Below, in pieces: positions 1-10,213 of a stretch of 64,000 bases of DNA (position 1 is its first letter; every line of letters starts with the position of its first letter). The translations under genes were made by a program, and so were the position numbers. Source of the stretch: Muscardinus avellanarius (lineage: Eukaryota > Chordata > Mammalia > Rodentia > Gliridae); NCBI GenBank assembly GCA_963383645.1, contig OY726574.1:58529851-58593850 (forward strand), given 5' to 3'. The notes under the pieces were generated by a model, which made no database searches, was not told the DNA's origin, and saw only the letters and a program-made list of their open reading frames with translations.

Positions 1-40
1 TAAAATATTAGCAGCAGCATTCTATTATGCACTAAACATT

Positions 41-311
41 TGTGCCCTCCAAAATCCATATGTTGAAGGTCTCAGCCCCCAGTGTGATGGTATTTGGAGG
101 TGGAGATTTGGGGAGGGAATTAAATCAGGAAGATAGAGCCCCATGATAGGATCAAGCTTTTTAAGAGGAGACCAGAGCCAGGCTCAGGGAAGGTGGCCAT
201 CTAAGAACCAGGAAGCGGGCCCTCACTAGACGCGAATCCCTTTACCGTCTTGTTCTTGGTATCTCACACTCCAGAACTACAGGAAATAAGTGTCTGTCTT
301 TAAAGCTACCA
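41..311 (+). mobile_element. MaLR-type (MLT1-like) LTR
   Basis: The sequence runs from CCATATGTTGAAGG through a GTGATGGTATTTGGAGGTGG block and an AACCAGGAAGCGGGCCCTCA block to CCAGAACTACAGGAAATAAG. These blocks occur in this order in MLT1-type MaLR (ERVL-MaLR) LTRs. The copy is diverged and ends just before the AT-rich base of the next element. No internal retroviral sequence is visible. Confidence 0.65.
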
Positions 312-317
312 TGTTAA

Positions 318-680
318 TTAATTTGAATTGCTATCACAAATTATCTCAGAACTGGGTGGCATATAAAAAGAGAAAATTATTTTCTATCATTCTGGAAGCT
401 AGTGGTCCAAATCAGGGTGCCAGCCTGGCTGAGCTGTGATGGGGGTTGTCTTCTTGGTTATAGACTGCTCAATTCTCACCTTCCTTTCATATGGCAGAGA
501 GCAGAGAGAGGCCAGCTCTGGGCACGTGGATCAGGGCGTTGATTCCATTCGTGAGGCTTCTGCATAATCCTAGTTACTTCCTGAATGTCATATCTCCTAA
601 AACTGTCACGCTGTGGGGTGAGGTTTCAACGTGGACATTTTTTGGAGGACATTAAATTCAGTCCGTAACAGCCCCCACCC
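318..680 (-). mobile_element. MaLR-type (MLT1-like) LTR, inverted relative to the preceding one
   Basis: Read on the minus strand, it begins near the ACGGACTGAATTTAATGTCC end (plus-strand 650-672) and ends with the reverse of ACTGGGTGGCATATAAAAAG, the mirror image of the standard MaLR 3' end. It is in head-to-head orientation with the LTR at 41-311, with only a few bases between them. Confidence 0.6.
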
Positions 681-684
681 CAGG

Positions 685-1882
685 CCATGATATTTTGCTA
701 TTGCAGCCTAAGCTAAGATATGTATCAAAACTGGGGTGGGGGGAGGAATCAGTGTTAAAGTGTGCTAAGATCTTGCAAAGATTTTGCATTTCTTAGGATA
801 AATGTGAATCTATTCATCAATCTTAAAATGTCAGATTAGTATGCATGAAAAAATATCTAGGGTACATATTTTTTAAAATTATAAAGGGCAGATGCATAAC
901 CTCTAAAATTGTAGAAGGAAATTAGAAATTTAGAAAGGAAATCCAGCAAACAGATAAGACAAAATGAATACAAAGAAGTAACAAAATCATCCCCCCAAAT
1001 AGTTGAAATATCACTGAAACGTAACGTGCATGTGAAAGGGAGGTCAGAGGGTAGATGGCAGCATATTATGGTTTCCTGAAATAACCACAGCAATATATAT
1101 TGTCTAATATTCTTTTCCACTGCCCTAGCAATCCCTTACTAAGAAGCAGAATCCATGCCCCTTTTTCTTAAGGTTGAGTGATCGTGAGTGACTACTTTGA
1201 CAGAGAGAACACAGGAGAAATAATAATGCAGGACTTCAATGCTGTGTCCTAAGAGGTGGCGCAGCTCGAATCTGCTCCTCCCTCCAGGGACACCGCTCTT
1301 GGAATGGCAGCCATGGTATTCCCAAAGCACCAGGAGCTTTCCTAGAATTTCTTGAAACCCACACTGGCACTAACCACTTGCCTCTCCCTGCAGAGCTAGC
1401 GTTTCTGTAGAGCTGCTCACTGCTGGGACTTCTCCTTTGCTGTGCAGATGAGGGATGAGTCAATATGCTCAGGGCTGTACAGTGGATCCCACCCAAGCCA
1501 ACACTAAACAGGGCAATGTCATTTGTGTGGCTCATGCACACCTAGCGTGCCTCGGCTGTGAGGTAAGAGTGATGTGCTCAGCTCACTATCCACTTTGACA
1601 GTTGTAATGAAAAGAACTGAATCATTCATCAAACCTGGTGACACTTTGTGGTAGCACGCTAGTGGACAGCACTATCTGATGGGATGTAACATTAATTCCG
1701 AACTCTTTCAGCCTAGAAAGGTGGTTGCTATACTATGGAGGTCATTGCCTAGAAGGACAACAAAAGGAGAGGTGATGAAAAATATGGAGGAAAATTGGAT
1801 AGAGTTAAAGCATCGTTATTATAGGAAGACATACTGAAAAATAAAAGATGGATTCTTTTCTTTCCTTTTTCTTTTTTCTTTT
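685..1882. other. Low-copy intergenic DNA
   Basis: No repeat family, exon or RNA gene recognised. Short open frames at 857-1120, 1139-1330 and 1236-1541 (all minus) overlap one another, resemble no known protein and show no splice context, so they are taken as chance. Confidence 0.5.
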
Positions 1883-2052
1883 GGTACTGAGGATTGAACC
1901 CAGGACCATCCTACCTCCAACCTACTCCTCCAGTCCTATTTTCTATTTTTGAAACAAAGTGTTGCCAAATTTCTTCTAAGTTGAAGCTGTCCTCAAACCT
2001 GTCTTAGCCTCTCATGTCCTGAAATTACAGGTGTGCACCATCATGCCTCACG
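1883..2052 (-). mobile_element. B1-dID SINE, old copy
   Basis: On the plus strand it begins with GGTACTGAGGATTGAACCCA, the reverse complement of the ID half with its B-box-like GGTTCAATCC, followed by a T-rich linker and the B1 half ending CACCATCATGCCTCACG. A pyrimidine-rich stretch before it is the complement of the SINE tail. Confidence 0.85.
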
Positions 2053-3152
2053 TAAACGTGAGAACATGAGTTGTTTTAACTGTGTAATAAACCACTAATA
2101 TGCGTGGAACATAGGAGTTTTTAGATTTTGCTAGTTTCACAAGGTTAGATTAGAAACTTGAAAATAAAGACAATATTGTAACATATTTGTCAAATTAGCA
2201 ACGTGTGGCTCTTTTGGAGAAGAAATAGTTTTTGTTTTCTTTTGTTTTGTTTTATACTAAGGGCTATCAAATACTATGGTGTAAATGATTTTAAAAAGGA
2301 TGTCCTTGGAAAGATAGGTATTTAAAATTTATTTTCCTACATGCTGTAACCCTAGTAAGCACAGAGGGCAAAGAAAATCCATGGACAGCGTCTAATGGCA
2401 GGGATGGTGACCAGGAGAGTGAGGGACAGGATTTAAGTGAAAGTGACATTCACCTGTTGGTGCTGAAGAATCTTCTAGAAATAGAAAAGAGGACAAAAGG
2501 AAGGTTGTGGCTGTGGCTGTGGCAGTGGCTGTGGCAGTGCAGGTCACTGGCCATGGCTGCTGGTGAGAGCCTGGGGTTCCTGGAGGCAGAGCTGGGCTTG
2601 GGCCTGAGGGGCTACATCTTCCAGGCTGTGCTGAGAAGGAAGACACCATTAGGAAGTTGTGGGATGGCTATGAAGCTCTCCTGCGTGGCAGGACTGGCTT
2701 TATCAATGTGTGTGTGAAGGTGTATTTGTGAGGAAGGTCACATAAGAAAAGAACTATGTTTGGGAATGAAGAGAAAGGATTTACAGGAAACGGTGGTATC
2801 TAACTTATCATCTACAAGAGGGCTGATGAACGGCTGTGGCTCTCGGGAGACAATTCTGTCCTGGAAATAACTGTGTTGGGATGCATTAATAAACACTCTC
2901 CAGGTAACTGCTTACAAAGAGGACAAAAACATATATTGAAAATACTTTTTAAATAAATTCCTTTCCAATAGCATGGCATTGCATTTTTGTATATTTACAA
3001 ATGTGAAAATTTCAGTATGTGTATTTTTTCATTTAGTTAAGATAGGGCATAAATTACATAAGTTTTTGCAGATTTTTCTGTTTGGAGCACTTAGTATACA
3101 GCACGTTATCAACAACAAAGTACAGTATTTGCTAACTTAAAGAATTGATAAA
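2053..3152. other. Low-copy DNA with a GC-richer segment near 2.4-2.75 kb
   Basis: Overlapping open frames on both strands (2457-2717 plus, 2392-2649 minus) centre on the TGTGGC repeat. The plus-strand frame contains an in-frame ATG at 2552, but I do not recognise the product, and downstream similarity to a coding frame breaks after about 50 codons. A processed pseudogene is possible but unproven. Confidence 0.35.
2506..2539 (+). repeat. Imperfect (TGTGGC)n hexanucleotide repeat
   Basis: About five and a half units of TGTGGC/AGTGGC in tandem. The period is six, so every frame stays open across it. This explains the Leu-Trp and Thr-Ala dipeptide runs seen when it is translated. Confidence 0.8.
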
Positions 3153-3275
3153 GGTGGGTATAATCATGTGTACTTGTAGTCCCTGCTTACATGGAAGGCT
3201 GAGGCAGGAGGAACCCTTGTCATTAGGAGTTTGAAGCCAGTCTGGCAATGTAATAAAATATCGTCTCCTAAAAAT
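3153..3275 (+). mobile_element. B1 monomer lacking an ID half
   Basis: A GGTGGGTATAATCATGTGTACTTGTAG head and a GGCTGAGGCAGGAGGA core are typical of a diverged B1. It ends in an A-rich stretch with no ID half, directly before a complete B1-dID. Confidence 0.6.
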
Positions 3276-3282
3276 ATTAGAA

Positions 3283-3478
3283 TTGTAGGTACAGTGGCAC
3301 ATTCCTGTAATCAAATACCTGGGGAGACTGAGTCAGCAGGGTCACAAGTTTGAGGCTAACTTGGGCAACTTAACAAGACTTTGTCTCAAAATAAACAAAC
3401 ATAAAGAAATGGTAGTGTAGCTCACTAGTAGAACGCCTCTGAGTTCATTTCCTAGCACCAAACAAACTTAAAAATAAA
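3283..3478 (+). mobile_element. B1-dID SINE, old copy
   Basis: B1 head GTACAGTGGCACATTCCTGT, B1 core, linker TCTCAAAATAAACAAACA, then an ID half with GTGTAGCTCACTAGTAGAAC and GAGTTCATTTCCTAGCACC. It follows the B1 monomer head to tail, giving B1-B1-ID order. Confidence 0.75.
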
Positions 3479-3479
3479 A

Positions 3480-4306
3480 GAATTAATTAGGAAACCAATC
3501 AATTAGAAATGCCAGATACTTTTAAGTGGGGAACATCAAAGGACCAAGATGCACTGTTGATCTTCCAGGAAATACAATGATTGTGAGATGGTGGAGAAGA
3601 AGGTAGAGAGGAAAGTGTAACTGGGAGGATGGGGAGAGATGGGGAGAGAATCAGGACATAAAGGAGGACATCTTTCAGGAAACAGTATCTTTTTCTAAGT
3701 GCCAAGAACATGAGGTGCTCCTGTCTTCTGTCTACTCCAATACTGCTAAATGCCGTAGCTAGTCTATATTCTTGCCTTTGCAATTTAGATAGAAAAGATT
3801 CAAGATTGTATATTTTTAGAAGTATTTCTTAAATTTATTTATTCGAAGCTATCATTTAGAGTTTCAGTCAGGATTGCCTCTAGCTGTATATACCAGAAAT
3901 AGAAAAAGAGTAGCTGGAAAAATTATAAAGAGTGTTTTGCTTTGTCCTACGGCAGGGAACCCCAAGGTTGGAGTCCAGATCTGGGGTGCTTGGCCCAGGA
4001 AGCAGGGCTCTGTCTCCCTTCCTGCTTCACCATCTGTAGAAGGTTGCGTATATTGGCCTGGCTACAAGATGGTTGCTCTCCCTCTAAGCACTGCTTAAAG
4101 TTCCAGGTGGGAAAATTCCTACTCTTATCATGAAAGTGAGGGACTCTTTACTCAGTAAAATTCCATTTACCCTTTGTCCTGAACAAGGTTACATGGCATA
4201 ACTGCTACTGAAAATATTCTAACTATAAATTTAATGGAAAGTAAAGATTATTTATATTAGATTTCCAGTTGCAATATATAACTCACTTGATGATATAAAA
4301 CTCTCT
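3480..4306. other. Low-copy intergenic DNA
   Basis: No family assigned. The segment around 3870-4130 contains two overlapping plus-strand frames (3874-4098 and 3942-4133) without recognisable product. It has the look of an old degraded interspersed repeat, but I could not name one. Confidence 0.4.
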
Positions 4307-4307
4307 T

Positions 4308-4432
4308 AGCCAGGCATGGTGGCACACACCCGTAATCACAGTACTTAGGAAGATGAGATGGGAGAATCACAGATTTGAGGCCAGGCTCAACAACTTAGGG
4401 AGTCTCTATTTCAAAAAAATAAAAAGTAGGAA
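4308..4432 (+). mobile_element. B1 monomer lacking an ID half
   Basis: Begins GCCAGGCATGGTGGCACACA and ends TCTCTATTTCAAAAAAATAA. The expected ID half is missing and a second B1 head follows immediately. Confidence 0.8.
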
Positions 4433-4435
4433 AAT

Positions 4436-4640
4436 GAGATGGACCTGGTGGCACAAGCTTGTAATCCTAGTATCTGGGAGGTTGAGACAAGAGTATCAAA
4501 GTTTTGTGGCCAGCCTCAGGAACTTAGTGAGGACATCCATAACTTAGCGAGATCCTGTTTCAAAATAACAATAAAATAGAGCTGGGGGTTTGCTTGGAGG
4601 CATAGACAGACTGTCTCTGGGTTCAGTCCTCACTTCCACA
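4436..4640 (+). mobile_element. B1-dID SINE
   Basis: B1 head GACCTGGTGGCACAAGCTTG, linker TTTCAAAATAACAATAAAAT, and a damaged ID half (GAGCTGGGGGTTTGCTTGG, GGGTTCAGTCCTCACTTCCA). It lies head to tail with the B1 monomer at 4308-4432. Confidence 0.8.
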
Positions 4641-4644
4641 AAGC

Positions 4645-5645
4645 AAGGCCAAAACAAACAAATAAAAAATGCCAAACTTTGAAAAATAAAATATAAATTA
4701 TGCTTATTTATTATTTTCTTTAGTTTAACCTTGGTCATGTTTTGGTGTTTCTTTTAATTATTTTTCTTAGAATAACACTTTGGCATGAACATAACTGCAG
4801 GGTTTTGATGAATTTAATAAATGTATGGAATTCAACTGAATTGGATGATCTTAAGAATTTTTTCTGTGTGTATAAATTTAGCTGTTATTAACAGAAGAGA
4901 GCGCTTTCTGTGAAAAGCCATGTGCATTGATCAGACACAGTTTTCCTGAGATCTTCAATTAATCTCACCTTAAAGATGACCAAAGCATGTCTTTCTTGAA
5001 TTATCTTTGAATAAAAGTTTGTATAATTTTTTAAAAACCCTCTTTCTAAAGACACCTTGAAAAGACCAAATAACAAACATTTTTAATACATAAAATGTAC
5101 TGGTGAGAAAGAAAGGAGTCTTTTTGATTTACATGAAGGTTGTTCCAGAAAGTGGGGTTGTTGGCTGCACTCCTGCTGCTCTGTGGGGTTGAGGGCAGTA
5201 AGAATAGTTACAGTCTTCATGATCTAGCAATCTGCAATTAAATTCTCACGCGAGGAAAAGAGATAGACTTTGGATTGATCAGGTGCAAGATGTACGGATT
5301 GTAAAAGCCACATTAGAATGGGACTTTGAAGGGGGAGGTGTTCTCAATAAAAGGTTATTTAAAACATACCCTCCATTTAGAGGGAGATGATAAAAGTTTT
5401 TATTTCCTTTTCATCTTTTCATGGGAAAAAATAGTTTCTCCTTAGAGTCTGATCTTGATGTCATATGATTTTAAGGACAAACGCATACAAATTCTGGCTA
5501 AGAAAAAAAAAGCCAAGAAATTAATATAAAAATTAAATTCTACATGTGAAACAACTGGTATCATAGACAAAATACAAACAAATTGTCCAATAAAAATTTT
5601 TCAACACTCCATCAGCCTGGATTCATTTTTCTTTCTCTTTTCTCT
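4645..5645. other. AT-rich low-copy DNA
   Basis: No gene. Contains one member (5079-5179) of a roughly 100-bp direct repeat whose second copy lies at 6567-6666. Confidence 0.5.
5079..5179 (+). repeat. Local direct repeat, copy 1
   Basis: Shares CTGGTGAGAAAGAAAGGAG and CCAGAAAGTGGG and intervening bases with 6567-6666, about 85 percent identical by eye over about 100 bp. Sequence on either side of the two copies does not align. Origin unknown: a local duplication or two copies of an unrecognised repeat family. Confidence 0.65.
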
Positions 5646-5647
5646 TT

Positions 5648-5832
5648 TGGTACCGGGAACTAAACCCAAGCACATTCTACCTTCAAGCTACACCCCCAGC
5701 CTCAATTTATTTTCATTTTTAAACAGGATGATGAGAGTGTTACTACTTGCTAAGGTTGTCCTTGAACATGCAAACTTCCTGTCTCAGCCTCCGAAGTGCT
5801 GGGACTGCAGGCTTATGCCATCATACCTGGCC
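5648..5832 (-). mobile_element. B1-dID SINE
   Basis: Starts with the inverted ID end GGTACCGGGAACTAAACCCA and ends with the inverted B1 head GCCATCATACCTGGCC. The B1 core is visible as GTCTCAGCCTCCGAAGTGCT. Confidence 0.9.
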
Positions 5833-5834
5833 TT

Positions 5835-6238
5835 CACCTTGGATTCTCATGGCAAAAATAGCCCAACTATTTACGGAGAAACTCCCAATTATAAAATTGC
5901 ACAGTGCTTAAGGATACTAAATACTTTGACTAAAAGAAATAGCCCAAGAATTTAAGGAAAGAACATAATATACAGAAATAACAAAAAAAAATGTTTAAAG
6001 TAATTTTGGACATGAAAGAAAAATAATATATTATGAAAAAGAAATCAAGGCACTATTGAAATTTTATAGGTCTGAAAATTTGCAAGTGAAATTTCAGGTA
6101 GCAATTAATATGGTCAACTGGATTAAACACAGATGAAAAGATTAAAAGAAAAAGGAGATATTTAGAGGAAAAGTTATACAGAAGTTGTACAAAGTAGTGA
6201 AGAGGTAGATAATACTGTTAGATAAATCACATGGAGTT
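5835..6238. other. AT-rich low-copy DNA
   Basis: A-rich sequence with many short runs. No family or gene recognised. Confidence 0.5.
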
Positions 6239-6450
6239 TATTTATTCATTTATTTATTTATTTATATATTTATTTATTGGTGGTATTGGGGTTCCTGGAA
6301 ACCCTTTTACCTCTGGGCTACACTCCCAGACCTATTTTTATATTTTTATTTGTAAACAGGGTCTATTAAGCCTGGCTGAGAACCTGTGTGATCCTCCTGT
6401 CTCCGCCTCCCAAACACAGGGATTACAAGAGTGTGCCACCAAGCCCGGCA
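6239..6450 (-). mobile_element. B1-dID SINE, hairpin subfamily, with (TTTA)n tail
   Basis: A (TTTA)n stretch at 6239-6278 is the complement of the tail. The ID half ends GGGGTTCCTGGAAACCC, the subfamily form, and the B1 right arm reads TATTAAGCCTGGCTGAGAAC, a decayed version of the subfamily hairpin. Confidence 0.85.
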
Positions 6451-6451
6451 T

Positions 6452-7260
6452 GACATGGAGTTTAAAAGCAAACAATCCTAGGTTTATCAAAAGAATTTCA
6501 GAAGAAAGAATAAAGATAATAAGGAACCAGTGAGACTCAAATTGAAGGATACATAAAAGTACACACACTTTTTAATACACAAAATATGCTGGTGAGAAAG
6601 AAAGGAGGATCTTTGATGTACATGAAGCTTGATCCAGAAAGTGGGTTTGCTGGCTGCAATCCTGTCACTACTTGATAAGTTGGGCTAGGGAGTTTTCCGT
6701 CACTATGGGAAGATATCTCAGAGAAATCAAGTTAAAGGAGGTGAATTCTTCCTGGTTTGTGACTTTAGAGCTTCTAATCCCTGGTCATCTGCCTCTCCTG
6801 CTTTGGGGTCTGTGTGGAGGCTGAGCATTTTGAGGGGAGACGTAGTAGGGAAAAGCTGCTCATTGCATGGTAGGCAGAAACACAAGGGAAAGCCAGATTT
6901 CTCACAAGACCACTGCTAATTTTGAGACAGAAGATATAATAATACAGCTTCATGATAACATGGAGTGCTGGGGCATCAGTAGAACTAGAAATGTTTCTAG
7001 GTCAGCAACTTTAAATAGAAGAGTTCTGCCAATGGAAACCCAACACAGATTTCTACCCTTGGGTCGAAAACCTGTTATTATTTTTTTCTGACTAGAACAA
7101 ATAATTATCCCAAGGAAGGCTTATGAAACACATTATAATAAATATATTTTAATATTCCATGTTATCTGTTTAGGATAAAGGAGTGAAATGTTCTGCGCCT
7201 GGGTACTATTCATCCCCATGTTTTACAAAGTGCTCAATAAAAAGTAATAATATTATTATT
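6452..7260. other. Low-copy intergenic DNA
   Basis: Contains copy 2 of the local repeat and an unremarkable 74-codon frame at 6867-7091. No gene recognised. Confidence 0.5.
6567..6666 (+). repeat. Local direct repeat, copy 2
   Basis: Partner of 5079-5179, same orientation, 1.49 kb downstream. Differences are scattered substitutions, with at most a 1-2 base indel. Confidence 0.65.
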
Positions 7261-7262
7261 TT

Positions 7263-7454
7263 GGGCTGCTAAGGATTGAACCCAGGGGTATTCTTCCTCT
7301 GAGAAACACCCCCAGCTCTATTTTAGTTTGTTATTTTGAAACAGGGTCTCCCTGAGTTGCCATCCTCTGGCCTTGAAATCCTCCTCTCTCTGAAATTCTC
7401 CTGTTTTAGCCTCCCAACTACTAGGATTACAGACATGTGCCACCACTCCTAGCT
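7263..7454 (-). mobile_element. B1-dID SINE
   Basis: Inverted ID half with GGATTGAACCCAGGGGTATT, T-rich linker, then the inverted B1 ending GTGCCACCACTCCTAGCTC. A short TATTATTATTTT run precedes it as the tail complement. Confidence 0.9.
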
Positions 7455-7714
7455 CAAAGGTATTAATTTGTATGTTAAAGAGTGTTATAAGTGACAGAGA
7501 CTTATATAAAAGTTATTTAGTCAAGATTTAATTTGGTGTCTATTAATATATAGAGTATAATAATCCTATAAAAATTCACCACACCATTCTTACAAAGCAT
7601 ACATTTATCTTTAAAACTCATAATGTGTTTAAAGTTATTATGAAGAATACATCTCCTGTAGGAGAAATATGCCCCAAATGAAACAAGTTTATTTAATGTA
7701 AAAATAAGTTCTAA

Positions 7715-7913
7715 GCTGGGCATGGTGATACATACCTATAATCCTAGTATTTGGGAGTCTGAAATGGTAGGATCATAGGTTCAAGGATAATCTCAGCAAG
7801 TAGTGAGACTCTCATCAGCCTAGCGAGACCTTGTTTTAAAATAAAAATAAAATAGGGCTGGGGGTGTACCTCAAGAGGTAGAATGCCCCTCAGTTCAATC
7901 TCCAGTACCACAA
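7715..7913 (+). mobile_element. B1-dID SINE
   Basis: GCTGGGCATGGTGATACATA head, TTTTAAAATAAAAATAAAAT linker, and an ID half GGGCTGGGGGTGTACCTCAA ending in CAGTTCAATCTCCAGTACC. Confidence 0.9.
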
Positions 7914-7915
7914 AA

Positions 7916-8165
7916 AATTAAGTATAAAAATAATAAATTTATTATCCTATGTACCACAAAGAACCTCCAACATATTTTAAGTTTAATAGGAGAACATTAC
8001 ATAGTTTGTAGATAATTGTTCATTCAATATAACTTCTTCAGTGGTATACAATTTGTCCATTCATTTATTTATTAATATATGAACTTTTATTCATCAACTT
8101 ATATTTTTTTCTTATTATGTGACACAAACTGCTAGTTGCTTGTTGTATAAAGCCTCATCAAAATA
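7916..8165. other. AT-rich low-copy DNA
   Basis: No gene or recognised repeat. Confidence 0.5.
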
Positions 8166-8166
8166 A

Positions 8167-8346
8167 GCCGGGCGTGGTGGCGCACGCTTGTAATCCCCAC
8201 GCTTGGGAGGCAGAGACAGGAGGATTGCGCAGGTTTGAAGCCAGCCGCGCTGGCTTAAGAGACCCGGTTTCCAAATTTAAAAAATATAAAATAGGTCTGG
8301 GAGCGTAGCCCAGAGGTAGAAGGGCTTCCAGGAACCCCAGTACCAC

Positions 8347-8349
<3 letters not shown>
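8167..8349 (+). mobile_element. B1-dID SINE, hairpin subfamily
   Basis: B1 head GCCGGGCGTGGTGGCGCACG is nearly intact. The diagnostic inverted repeat AGCCAGC-CGC-GCTGGCT sits at 8239-8255. The ID half reads GGTCTGGGAGCGTAGCCCAG and ends CAGGAACCCCAGTACCACC, so the usual GGTTCAATCC B-box-like element is lost. It runs straight into a (CA)n tract. Confidence 0.95.

Positions 8350-8395
<46 letters not shown>
8350..8395 (+). repeat. (CA)n microsatellite on a SINE 3' end
   Basis: About 22 uninterrupted CA units beginning at the CCACC end of the preceding SINE. Confidence 0.98.
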
Positions 8396-8397
<2 letters not shown>

Positions 8398-8539
8398 GGT
8401 CCTATTGCATTTCATAAACTGTTAGCAAAAATATAAACTATAGTCTCAAATTTATCAATTAAGCAATGCAATATCATTAGCTCCATGAGTGAGTCCTATT
8501 TTTTTTTTTGCAATGATGAATGATATTAAGAATTGTTTC

Positions 8540-8722
8540 AGCAAGGCACTTATAATCACTGCATTTGGGAGGCTGAGACAGGAGGATCACAATTCTCAGA
8601 CAGCCTCAGCTACTTAGTGAGGCCCTTTGCAACTCAGCGAGACCCTGTTTCAAAATAAATAAAAAATAGGGCTGGAGGTATAGCTCAGATGTAGAATGAC
8701 CCTGGGTTCCATCACCAGTACT
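8540..8722 (+). mobile_element. B1-dID SINE
   Basis: Truncated B1 head AGGCACTTATAATCACTGCA, standard core, and an ID half GGGCTGGAGGTATAGCTCAG with GGGTTCCATCACCAGTACTG, followed by an A-tail. Confidence 0.9.
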
Positions 8723-8729
8723 GAAAAAA

Positions 8730-9935
8730 AAAATAACTTTTTCCAAACCAAGTAGCTGTTTCTGTTCACTGTGCTACAGGCTCAGCCTTGCCTTCCTTGA
8801 TTTCTCTGAGTAAATAAGGTGAACTAACCACAGAGCGACATCCTCGAAACAGACTAGGAAAGAGCAGCTGATGGATGATACAAATAAAGGTTAAACTAGA
8901 TGACAAACTTTCACTGAAATGAACATAGGCTCCTAGGGTAACCATGAAGATGATACAATGTGTTAAAGGCAATATATGACTCCACCTAAAAAATCTCTAC
9001 ATATTAAAAATTGTAGGAGAGATAAATTTGCCAATAACTCTAGAAACTGCCAAGGGAAAATTGGAATTTATTTGGGAACAGGATCTGAGAACAGGAGTGG
9101 AACCTGATCAAAGCCTTTAGACAGCAGCAGGTCTCCAGCGAAAGGCTCTGGGCAGGAGGGAGGTAATGACGGTGGCAGGTGAGGAGCAAAGGGTGGGTTT
9201 TGTATTTTTCCATTTTGTCATTTTTTCCTAGATAGACTTATAATGATATACTTAACTATGTTTTAAACATACTGCTGTTAACCGTACCTATAACCCTGTG
9301 CTATTATTCATTCTATCCCTGTACAAACAGAGAACAGAATAGAATAACCCCTGGCATAGCCACTCTATGTGTCCTGCATACCCTTCTGAAAATTAAAAAA
9401 AAACATTAAAGAAAGGAAAAAAATTCCTGCAGACCCACCTAAAAGTAAGACTGAAAGCAAAATCTTCTTAGCATCCTTTCTGTTGTGAGTGACACCAATG
9501 GAACACAAACCAGGTTAAGCAAACATAAACTTGGTCATATCATAAGACTGTGAAGGCCACAGCTGGCCCTGGCTCCCACAGAGAGGGAAGCAGGTGCTCA
9601 GATGGGCCCGTCAACGCACATCTTTCTTCATCTCCTACCTCTGCTTGATCTTGGGCAGCTGTGTTCTGCAGCCCGCTCTGACCACAGGGCAGGCTGTCCA
9701 CATAGTAACCCCAGAAAATGCCTCTGATATTCCACCCCTGGCGCCATTCACAACTCTTTTGGGGGTTTAAAGTCTTACCCCACGAAGAGAGCACATCCAG
9801 CCGCCCACATCAATACCGCATGGATGTATGAGTCAGGCGAGCAAATCATCTCTGCAATACTGAAAGCTTTTGAGTTGGGTGAATTTCTGTATTCTTTTAC
9901 TTTTACCAGTCTTTTTGCATCCATCAAAACACATT
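8730..9935. other. Low-copy intergenic DNA
   Basis: No family recognised. Short frames at 8766-8972 and 9540-9794 (minus) lack identifiable domains. Confidence 0.45.
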
Positions 9936-9937
9936 TA

Positions 9938-10124
9938 ACCCAGGTGTTGTGTAATCCCAGTAGTTGGGGGACTGAGATAGGTGGATTGCAGATTCAAGGC
10001 CAGCCTAAGCAACACAGTAAGACCCTCAAGAACTTAGTGAACTAAAAAGGTGAAAAAAATCTAAAAAGGACTGGGAGTATAGCTCGAGGTAGAATGTTTC
10101 TGAGTTTAATCCCCAGTACCGCAA
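9938..10124 (+). mobile_element. B1-dID SINE, degraded, with CA-rich tail
   Basis: B1 core GTAATCCCAGTAGTTGGGGG and an ID half ACTGGGAGTATAGCTCGAGG ending TTTAATCCCCAGTACCGC. The tail to about 10190 is an imperfect CA/ACAT tract. Confidence 0.85.
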
Positions 10125-10213
10125 AACATACACATACACACACAAACACACATGTACATGCATGGCATACAACAAAAAACACACACACTTAGCAATTAGA
10201 AAATAACATTCTT

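Noticed and set aside
2392..2717. Overlapping frames with a GC-rich start suggestive of a first coding exon
   Set aside because: They depend on a hexanucleotide repeat, compete on both strands, and I could not match any protein. No donor site followed a convincing frame.
8158..8415. 85-codon minus frame with Cys-Val repeats (and similar ones at 12442-12732, 24182-24501, 37198-37464, 45663-46037, 51202)
   Set aside because: All arise from dinucleotide arrays joined to B1-dID SINE sequence. The recurrent peptides such as GSLKPARLASNL are SINE translations.
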